A stretch of 44,734 nt of DNA from the NCBI GenBank assembly GCA_028820325.1, contig JAPPJO010000058.1, forward strand, positions 1 to 44,734. Reading direction: 5' to 3'. The first letter of the stretch is position 1, and each line of letters begins with the position of its first letter. The notes beneath the pieces are model-generated. The model searched no databases. It saw only the letters and a program-made list of their open reading frames with translations, and had not been told where the DNA came from. Positions 24,194-31,020 of this stretch are shown here, piece by piece. Source of the stretch: Gammaproteobacteria bacterium. Its GTDB lineage: Bacteria > Gemmatimonadota > Gemmatimonadetes > Longimicrobiales > Gaopeijiaceae. Both the position numbers and the translations under genes were made by a program.

Positions 24194-25018
24194 ATGCCTG
24201 GTGCGCTTGGATACATCCTGTTTTTCGTCGCGGTCGCGGCCCTGCCCGTGGTCTGGCGCGTGTCGGGCCAGCGGACAGCCGCGCGGTACCGGCGCGCGCT
24301 CGAGCGCCTCGGCGCGGAGGCGCGCTCCGGGAAGATCGAGGGAGACGACTCGTCGCTGCCTGCCGGGGTCAGAGCGGTCCGCCAGCGCCTCTCGAGCGGG
24401 TGGATGCCGGTTCGGGGCGCATCGCCGGAGGTGCTCGCGCGCCTCGCGCAGTTCCTCCAGACAGCCGTCGTCAAGCCGCTCGTACAGGCCCTGCACGCCC
24501 GCGGCCGCGGCGTTCGTCCCCGCATTCAACAGGCCCTCGACGCCATCGAGGACATCGAGTTCTACGCGGAAACGCCGGAGCTGGCACGCGCTTCCATCGA
24601 CCTGGCCGAGGCGGTGCAAGGTGTCGCCCGTGAGTTCCAGAAGGCCTTCAAGGTGGAGGTGAAGCTGGATCTGCCCGGGGAGCCGGTGCCGTGCCGCGCG
24701 GACCTCGCTGCGCTGCAGGATGCCGTCTACATGATTCTGGCGAACGCCGGGCGTCACGGGGACGGAAAACCGATCGGGATCTCGCTTCGGAACGCCGCCG
24801 GCTCGGCGCGGATTGTGGTGCGCGATGCGGGCGAGGGTTTCTCGGACGAGGCGCTGGGGCGCGCGGCGGAACCCTTCTTCAGCACGGTCCCGGGGGCACT
24901 GGGACTGGGGCTGACCCACGCCCGCTACGTCGTCCAGGCCCACGGCGGGACCCTGGAGGTGCGCAATCGCGGGGGAGGCGGGGAGGTGGTGGTGGAGTTG
25001 CCGCCGGGGGAGGGCTGA
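24194..25018 (+). CDS. Membrane-anchored histidine-kinase-like ATPase lacking the usual phospho-His
   Basis: The 274 residues begin with one membrane helix (YILFFVAVAALPVVW, about residues 7-21), then a helical linker, and end in an HATPase_c domain. ATP-lid signatures are present: N-box ILANAGRH, G1 VRDAGEGF, F-box AEPFFST and G2 GLGLTHARYVVQAHGG. The region where SxHELRxPL should lie reads LQTAVVKPL and has no histidine. It may therefore be a sensor that uses another phosphoacceptor, or a degenerate kinase. No response-regulator gene is adjacent. The ATG at 24194 places the membrane helix at the N-terminus. Confidence 0.8.
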   Translation: MPGALGYILFFVAVAALPVVWRVSGQRTAARYRRALERLGAEARSGKIEGDDSSLPAGVRAVRQRLSSGWMPVRGASPEVLARLAQFLQTAVVKPLVQALHARGRGVRPRIQQALDAIEDIEFYAETPELARASIDLAEAVQGVAREFQKAFKVEVKLDLPGEPVPCRADLAALQDAVYMILANAGRHGDGKPIGISLRNAAGSARIVVRDAGEGFSDEALGRAAEPFFSTVPGALGLGLTHARYVVQAHGGTLEVRNRGGGGEVVVELPPGEG

Positions 25019-25067
25019 ACGTCCCCCTTCAGGCACGGAAACCCGCGCGGTCAGGCGCCCGGTCCGC

Positions 25068-27224
25068 TCATCGGGAGTTGCGGGGGCGAACCTCACCGGC
25101 TTCGACGGTCCGGCGCCTGCCCCGCCACCAGCGCGGGACGGTTGTGGCGTGCACGTCGTAGCGGTGCCGCAGGTCGATGATGTCGCGGGGGGAACCGAGG
25201 ATGGTCAGGCGGTCGCCCTGCTCGATGACTGTGTCGTCATGCGGGACGACGAGCTGTCCGCGCCGCCGGATCATGGCCGCCAGGGTGCTCTCGGGCAGCC
25301 CCATGTCGTGGATGGTCATTCCCGCCAGCGAGCTGCTCGCCCCTTCACGCAGCACCTCGACCACGAGCATGCGTTCGTCCCGCAGCATGACCTCGCGCAG
25401 CTCCAGGTTGTCTTCCGCCTCGAGCCACTCGGTTAGGAAGCTCTCGTCGTCCACGCGGCCCGCGATCTGGGCCAGGATGCGCAGATGGCGGCCGGAATCG
25501 GGCTCCGGGCTCGCCAGGAAGAACGCCGCCTGGATGAGCTCGTCGTCCGCCGGCGGGACGTCGGGTTCGCCGACATCGATTTCGATCCCCCCATGGACGC
25601 GGGCGAGGACCATGCGGTGACCCGGAATCGAGTCGAGGCGCAGATGTTCCAGGACGACGCCCTGGGATACCGGCGTCAGGCCGCTGCCGCTGTCCTCAAA
25701 GAAGCCCTGAGCGAGCCTGTCGGCATCCACATCAAGCTGTTCCGACAGCACCTGTGATGCACGGTCCACCAATTCGGAGAAGCGGACGGCGTCCTGGTAG
25801 TCCAGCACCGCCGAAGACGCCATGAGTTCCTCGAAGGGATCCGCGTCGCGCACCCCCTTCTCCTTGAGGATCTGGAGCAGCTCCCCTTCCAGCCCCTGGT
25901 TGCGCTGCTGGCCCAGCCGCTCGAAGACGTGGTAGATGGCGCCCTCCCGGCGCACGTGATCGCGGGTGTAGAGGCTGTACCAGAGGAGCCCGAAGGCGAC
26001 GAAGGCGACGCTCAGGAGGGTGGCGAGCCAGCCCATCTCGACGATCAGCGGAAAAGGGATGACGATGCCGATGATCTGGACCCAGGGGTACAGGGGCGCG
26101 CGGAAGCCGGGGTCGTAGGGGGCGAGCCCGCTCTCGCGCATGACGATCACGGCAAGGCAGGCGAGGGCGAACATGATGAGCTGGAAGGCGCTCGCCAGCT
26201 TCGCGATGCTGGACGGGTCGAAGAGCAGGAGCCAGAGGACGATCAGCCCCACGGTGGCGAGGACGGCGACCCAGGGCGTGCCCCACCGGCTGATGCGGCG
26301 GAGCGCGGCCGGCAGGACGTGGTCGCGGCTCATGGCCAGCGGGTAGCGGCTCGCGGACAGCACTCCGGCGTTGCCCACCGATGTGAAGGCGAGGATGGCG
26401 GCCACGGTCATGACGGCTTCTCCCGTGCTCCCGGACACCGCCCTGGCCATCGCTGCCGCGGGCGCCAGGTTGCCGCCATCGGCGGAGAGCGCCTCGACCC
26501 CGATCGCCCCGACCATCGCCCAGGTGCCGAGGACATAGACGAGCAGCACCGTGAAAAAGGCCAGCAGCATGCCCAGCGCCAGGTTGCGGTCCGGGTTCCT
26601 GACCTCCTCGGAGACCGAGGCGACGTGGGTGAGCCCCATGTACGACACGATCACCAGCCCGACGGTGGCGAAGAAGGGAGAGGCGCCCAGCTCGAACGCG
26701 CCTTCGAAGACGCCGGGGTCGACGGCGGTGACGCCGGTCCCGATCAGCCATCCCAGCATGGCCAGCAGCAGCACGGTCAGGACCAGCTGGATGGAGCTGG
26801 TCTTCTTCGCGCCGAAGAGGTTGACCGCGCCGAATCCCGCCGCGAAGGCGAGGGCGATGGGGCCGGCGGGCGCGTCGGGATAGTAGACCTGCAGGTAGGC
26901 GCCGAGTCCCACCAGCGCGAAAGCGGACTTGAGGGTGAGCGTGGTCCAGGTGCCGAATCCGCCGATCGCCCCGACCCGCTGGCCCATGCTGCGGTCCAGG
27001 AAGTAGTAGATGCCGCCGGCGCGGGGCATGGCGGTCGACAGCTCGGCCATGCTGAGGATGCCCGGCAGGAGAAGCAGGCCCGCCAGCAGGTAGGCGAGGG
27101 GGATCGACCCCCCGGCCTGCGCGGCCGCAAGACCCGGCAGCAGGAAGAATCCCGAACTCAGGGTGGCGCCGGTCGCGATGGCGTAAACGTCGAAGAGCCC
27201 GAGTTCCCGCTTGAGTTTCGCCAT
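25068..27224 (-). CDS. APC-superfamily amino-acid permease with EIIA-like and TrkA-C domains
   Basis: The 718 residues have three parts. Residues about 1-430 are a 12-helix APC transporter with the substrate loop GATLSSGFFLLPG and the later SRYPLAMSRDHVLP. Residues about 480-620 resemble a PTS EIIA type-2 domain: GSGLTPVSQGVVLEH with a His where EIIA has its phosphorylated His. Residues about 620-690 are a TrkA-C (RCK_C)-like ligand domain: LAGMTIHDMGLPE, then VPHDDTVIEQGDRLTILG. It is an inner-membrane transporter. The cytoplasmic tail suggests control by phosphorylation or ligand. It is 12 bases downstream of the DUF420 gene. Confidence 0.9.
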   Translation of the reverse strand: MAKLKRELGLFDVYAIATGATLSSGFFLLPGLAAAQAGGSIPLAYLLAGLLLLPGILSMAELSTAMPRAGGIYYFLDRSMGQRVGAIGGFGTWTTLTLKSAFALVGLGAYLQVYYPDAPAGPIALAFAAGFGAVNLFGAKKTSSIQLVLTVLLLAMLGWLIGTGVTAVDPGVFEGAFELGASPFFATVGLVIVSYMGLTHVASVSEEVRNPDRNLALGMLLAFFTVLLVYVLGTWAMVGAIGVEALSADGGNLAPAAAMARAVSGSTGEAVMTVAAILAFTSVGNAGVLSASRYPLAMSRDHVLPAALRRISRWGTPWVAVLATVGLIVLWLLLFDPSSIAKLASAFQLIMFALACLAVIVMRESGLAPYDPGFRAPLYPWVQIIGIVIPFPLIVEMGWLATLLSVAFVAFGLLWYSLYTRDHVRREGAIYHVFERLGQQRNQGLEGELLQILKEKGVRDADPFEELMASSAVLDYQDAVRFSELVDRASQVLSEQLDVDADRLAQGFFEDSGSGLTPVSQGVVLEHLRLDSIPGHRMVLARVHGGIEIDVGEPDVPPADDELIQAAFFLASPEPDSGRHLRILAQIAGRVDDESFLTEWLEAEDNLELREVMLRDERMLVVEVLREGASSSLAGMTIHDMGLPESTLAAMIRRRGQLVVPHDDTVIEQGDRLTILGSPRDIIDLRHRYDVHATTVPRWWRGRRRTVEAGEVRPRNSR

Positions 27225-27236
27225 CAGATGGTCTTT

Positions 27237-27677
27237 CTACTCCACGTACCCGTACACGTGGTACAGCATGGCGTACACGACCAGCCCGGTCACCGACACG
27301 TACAGCCAGATCGGAAAGGTCCAGCGCGCCAGGCGGGCGTGCTCGGTGAAGCGCTCTCGGCCCGCGAGGAACAGCAGGCGGATGATGAGGGGCGCCACCA
27401 CCACCGCGAGCACCATGTGCGAGAACAGGATGGCCAGGTAGACCACCCGGGCGGTTCCCTCTCCGGCGAACGTGTGGGTGCCGGTGAGCGAGAAGCGGAT
27501 GACGTAGAAGACCAGGAAGAGGCCCGACGCGCTCGCCGCCGAGATCATGCACAGGCGATGGCGGGGGATGTTGCGCGCCCGGATGAAGGCGAATCCGGCC
27601 ACCAGGAAGCTGGTGCTGAGCAGGTTCAGCGAGGCGTTGACCGGTGCCAGAAAGTTGCCGAGCGCCTCAGCGTCCAT
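27237..27677 (-). CDS. DUF420 membrane protein (CtaM-like)
   Basis: The 146 residues from the ATG at 27677 form four membrane helices with the family pattern: VNASLNLLSTSFLVAGFAFIRA, RHRLCMISAASAS (conserved H-R-x-x-M), FYVIRFSLTGTHTF, ILFSHMVLAVVVAPLIIRLL, and a final WTFPIWLYVSVTGLVVYAML. DUF420 proteins accompany cytochrome oxidase assembly (CtaM in Bacillota). The start overlaps the heme A synthase stop by 11 bases, giving strong functional context. A longer start at 27719 is possible. Confidence 0.9.
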   Translation of the reverse strand: MDAEALGNFLAPVNASLNLLSTSFLVAGFAFIRARNIPRHRLCMISAASASGLFLVFYVIRFSLTGTHTFAGEGTARVVYLAILFSHMVLAVVVAPLIIRLLFLAGRERFTEHARLARWTFPIWLYVSVTGLVVYAMLYHVYGYVE

Positions 27678-28602
27678 GGAATGCAGCGGCGCCATCGGCA
27701 AGCCGCAGCTCGGGTTCATGCCCGTAGGTTGCGAGCCCCACGGTCAGCGAGAGGAGCAGCGCGGCCAGCAGCGTGTGCAGCGAAACGGGCGCAACCGCGA
27801 GCCCGCTGCTCACCGAGAGGAAGCCCACGGTGACCTGGGCAAGCACCGTGACCAGCGCTCCCGCGGCGAGGGCCGGGAGCGGGGCGGCGGCCCTCCGGCG
27901 CAGCACGAAGACGGCCAGCGCGAGGGTCGCAAGCGCCACCAGAATGCCCAGCAGGCGGTGGCCGAAGTGCAGAATCACCAGCGGGTGCTCGAGGGGAGGC
28001 ACCACCTGGCCCATACAGAGCGGCACGTCCGGACAGGCCATGCCCGCGTCGGTGTGGCGCACCACCGCGCCCAGCACCGACTGCGCCAGCACCAGTGCGG
28101 CCACCCCTCCCGCCATCCTCCCCAGCGTCGCCCGCGCCGCACCCGCCAGGCGCGCTCCTCCGCCCCATCCCCGTGCCGTCACGACCGTCATGACGGTGGC
28201 CAGGCCCAGGAAGAGGAACGCGAGCGCCAGGTGGGAGGACGAGATGGCGTCCGGCAGGCGCATCAGCACGGTGAGGCCGCCGAGCACCGACTGGACGATC
28301 AGCAGCACGATCCCGGCCAGCCCGGCCCGGTGCAGCCACCGGCGCTCCGGCTGTCGGCGCCAGGTCAGCCAGGCGGCCGCCGCGAACAGCAGAACCAGCC
28401 CGCCCGCCACCAGCCGGTGCAGGTGCTCCCAGAAGACGCCGCCGGTCATCTCCGGCATCATGGTGCCGAAGCAGGTCGGCCAGTCCGGGCAGGCGAGGCT
28501 CGACCCGGTCGCGTGCACGATGCTCCCCAGGAGGAGAAGCCCAAGGGTCCATCCCAGGACGGCGGCCAGGGCGATGTGGTGAAGGCGCGCGCTCACGGGC
28601 AC
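27667..28602 (-). CDS. ctaA: Heme A synthase (COX15/CtaA family)
   Basis: The 311 residues form eight membrane helices in two similar halves. Each half has a paired-Cys loop (ACPDWPTCFG and ACPDVPLCMG) and heme-ligating His residues: FWEHLHRLVAG, SSHLAL, LHFGHRLLG and SLHTLLAAL. It oxidises heme O to heme A for aa3-type cytochrome oxidase in the cytoplasmic membrane. The GTG at 28602 starts six bases after the acyl-CoA dehydrogenase stop; a second GTG lies two codons later. DUF420 follows with an overlap, so the pair is an oxidase-assembly module. Confidence 0.94.
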   Translation of the reverse strand: MPVSARLHHIALAAVLGWTLGLLLLGSIVHATGSSLACPDWPTCFGTMMPEMTGGVFWEHLHRLVAGGLVLLFAAAAWLTWRRQPERRWLHRAGLAGIVLLIVQSVLGGLTVLMRLPDAISSSHLALAFLFLGLATVMTVVTARGWGGGARLAGAARATLGRMAGGVAALVLAQSVLGAVVRHTDAGMACPDVPLCMGQVVPPLEHPLVILHFGHRLLGILVALATLALAVFVLRRRAAAPLPALAAGALVTVLAQVTVGFLSVSSGLAVAPVSLHTLLAALLLSLTVGLATYGHEPELRLADGAAAFHGR

Positions 28603-28608
28603 CCTGCG

Positions 28609-30561
28609 CTAACGCGCCGCCACCGCGGCTTCCCAGGCCCGTTTCGCCGCCGTGGGACCGGAGGAGGCGCTGGCCTCGGCCTCTTCCATCGCCTCCAGGT
28701 CGGCCATCGTGACCACGCCCTCCTCCAGCCACCCGTAGGTTCCCTCCATGGCCCTGGCGGCCACGTCGTACGCCGCGACATCGTCGTTGGAGAAGAGGGC
28801 GGCGAAGTGGGCCTTGATGCGCCGCCGCGACTGCCTGCAGAACAGGTCCGCAAGATCCTCCGGAGAGGAGTCGCCGGGGTTCTTGGCGGCCAGCATGTCG
28901 ACGCGAACGCTGACGGCGGTCATCGCGAAGAGCTCGGATCCGATGTCGACGATGCGGCCCAGCACGGCCTGGCGCTTCTCGAGCCCCGCCCCGAACCGGA
29001 GCATGCAGTGGAACAGGGAACGCGCGAGCTTGCGCGAACTGCGCTCGATGAATCGCATGTGCCCCGCCAGGCGCCCGAATTCCGAGAATCTGGGCCAGCG
29101 GCTCCAGCCCACCCAGCGCGTGGGGTACCACCAGGCATAGTGCAGCCCGGCGCGCACCAGCGCGGCCATCCGCTCGCCCAGCGGCGCCCGCGGATCCACC
29201 AGGGCCCCGGCCAGCTTGAGGTGCTGATCCACCGCCTCGCGCGCGATGAACAGGCGCATGATCTCGCTCGAACCCTCGAAGATGCGATTGATGCGCACGT
29301 CGCGGAGCAGGCGCTCCACGGGAGCAGGCATTTCCTCGCCCCGGGCACGCAGGGAATCGGCGGTCTCGTACCCGCGGCCGCTGCGCATCTGGACCGCGTC
29401 GTCGGCCAGCGCCCAGGCGGTTTCGCTGTTCCAGAGCTTGGCCATGGCGGCTTCGATGCGGATGTCGAAGGTCCCGGCGTCGGCCATCACCGACGACAGC
29501 TCCATGACCGCTTCCATGGCGAAGGCGTTCGCGGCCATCCGGCCCAGCATCTGCGCGACGGCGTCGTGCCTGCCCACCGGGGCGCCCCACTGAACCCGGT
29601 CGCCGCACCAGCGGCGGCACATGTGCAGGGCGGACTTGCCGGCCGCGGCGCACAGGGCCGGAAGCGACAGCCTGCCCGTGTTCAGCGTGATGAGCGCGAG
29701 CTTGAGGCCGAGCCCCTCTCCCCAGAGCAGGTTCTCGCGCGGCACCCGCACGTTGGTGAAGCGCAGGACTCCGTTGGAAAGCCCCTTGAGCCCCATGAAG
29801 CGGCTGGTGTGCACCACCTCCACCCCGGGCCAGGCCTTGTCCACGATGAAGGCGGAGATGGGCCGCTTGCCCTTGACGCCCGCGCGCGCCGGTGTGCACG
29901 CCATGACCACCAGGAGCTCCGCCCGCGGTCCGTTCGTACACCAGAGCTTCTCGCCGTTCAGGATGTACGCGCCGCCGTCCGCCGTGGGCGTGGCGGTGGT
30001 CGACATGTTGGCGGGATCGGAGCCGGCTTCCGGTTCGGTGAGCGCGAAGGCGGAGAGCGCTCCCGCGGCCAGCCTGGGGAGGTAGGCCCGCTTCTGCGCC
30101 TCGGTGCCGAAGTAGGAGAGAGGCTGGGGCACGCCGATGGACTGGTGCGCGGAGAGGAACGCGGCGGTGGAGATGCAGCGGCTTGCCACGATCTCGAGCG
30201 CGCGGTTGTAGGTGATCTGCGAGAGTCCGAGGCCGCCGTATTCGCGCGGGATCTTGATGCCGAAGGCGCCCAGGGCGCGCAGTCCGTCCAGCACCTCCTC
30301 GGGAACCCAGGCGTCGCGGTCGACGGCGTCGCCGTCGATATGGTGGCGCGCAAACTCCTCGAGCTCTCTGAGGAAATGATTCCCCCGAAACTGCTCACCG
30401 GGGTCGGGCAGCGGATGGGGATGGACCCAGTCCACACGGAAGCGGCCCGAGAACAGCGACCTGACGAAGCTCCGCTGCTTCCAGCGCTTTTCGCGCGCGC
30501 TCTCCGCGACCTCGCGTGCTTCGCGCTCGCTGGCGTGGCCCCGGGCCGGGTGTGGCGTCAT
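28609..30561 (-). CDS. Acyl-CoA dehydrogenase, VLCAD/ACAD9-like long form
   Basis: The 650 residues match the long dehydrogenases with a C-terminal extension. The N-terminal domain shows GAFGIKIPREYGGLGLS. FAD-contact motifs are ALTEPEAGSDPANM and NGEKLWCTNG. The catalytic region has FEGSSEIMRLFI with the base Glu expected nearby, and GRGYETAD. The extension (about residues 450-650) corresponds to the membrane-associated helical domain of VLCAD/ACAD9. It removes two hydrogens from acyl-CoA at C2-C3, with ETF as electron acceptor. It lies between a four-helix membrane protein and ctaA with short gaps (19 and 6 bases), suggesting one transcript. Confidence 0.94.
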   Translation of the reverse strand: MTPHPARGHASEREAREVAESAREKRWKQRSFVRSLFSGRFRVDWVHPHPLPDPGEQFRGNHFLRELEEFARHHIDGDAVDRDAWVPEEVLDGLRALGAFGIKIPREYGGLGLSQITYNRALEIVASRCISTAAFLSAHQSIGVPQPLSYFGTEAQKRAYLPRLAAGALSAFALTEPEAGSDPANMSTTATPTADGGAYILNGEKLWCTNGPRAELLVVMACTPARAGVKGKRPISAFIVDKAWPGVEVVHTSRFMGLKGLSNGVLRFTNVRVPRENLLWGEGLGLKLALITLNTGRLSLPALCAAAGKSALHMCRRWCGDRVQWGAPVGRHDAVAQMLGRMAANAFAMEAVMELSSVMADAGTFDIRIEAAMAKLWNSETAWALADDAVQMRSGRGYETADSLRARGEEMPAPVERLLRDVRINRIFEGSSEIMRLFIAREAVDQHLKLAGALVDPRAPLGERMAALVRAGLHYAWWYPTRWVGWSRWPRFSEFGRLAGHMRFIERSSRKLARSLFHCMLRFGAGLEKRQAVLGRIVDIGSELFAMTAVSVRVDMLAAKNPGDSSPEDLADLFCRQSRRRIKAHFAALFSNDDVAAYDVAARAMEGTYGWLEEGVVTMADLEAMEEAEASASSGPTAAKRAWEAAVAAR

Positions 30562-30580
30562 TCGCGGCTCCGTTGAACGG

Positions 30581-30976
30581 CTAGCCCGTGGTCTCGAGCA
30601 GCGAGCGGCCGATCGCGGCGACGCCCGCCCAGATCAGCGCCAGCGCGATCGCGGCGGATACGGCGTGCGGTGCATAGGTGCGCGCCTCCTCGGGACGGCG
30701 CCGCATCACCGAAACCGGCAGCTGCGCCACGGCGGCCGCGATCGCCATGGGCAGGATGTGCCCCATGAGCGCCGTGCTGAAACTGCCCGGTATGGTGAGG
30801 ATGACTGCCACCCCGAGCAGGATCTGCAGGTGCAGCGATCCCGCGAACATGGATGCCAGCACGCGCATGGGGCGATCGTAGCGCCGGCCGGTCGCCATTC
30901 CCACGAGGGCGTAGAGTATGCACGCCACGCCAAACAGCAGGACCAGGTAGCGAACTCCCGAATGGGCCATGAACAT
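30581..30976 (-). CDS. Small four-helix membrane protein with one His per helix
   Basis: The 131 residues form four predicted helices, each carrying a His: His5 (MAHSGVRYLVLL), His49 (GSLHLQILLGV), His73 (MGHILPM) and His104 (YAPHAVSAA). This arrangement resembles cytochrome-b-type or quinone-reactive membrane proteins, but no heme motif is definite. A second ATG two codons downstream (30970) is an alternative start; the AAGGAG-like site upstream favours the first. It lies in the same transcription unit as the acyl-CoA dehydrogenase and ctaA. Confidence 0.75.
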   Translation of the reverse strand: MFMAHSGVRYLVLLFGVACILYALVGMATGRRYDRPMRVLASMFAGSLHLQILLGVAVILTIPGSFSTALMGHILPMAIAAAVAQLPVSVMRRRPEEARTYAPHAVSAAIALALIWAGVAAIGRSLLETTG

Positions 30977-31020
30977 GGGGGCAGGACTCCTTGTCGGTTA
31001 TTGGAAACGGGGATTCGCCA

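Noticed and set aside
27547..30576. Open frame of about 1009 codons on the plus strand
   Set aside because: It is antisense to the acyl-CoA dehydrogenase and heme A synthase genes, and its translation is low-complexity Arg/Gly/His-rich with no domain.
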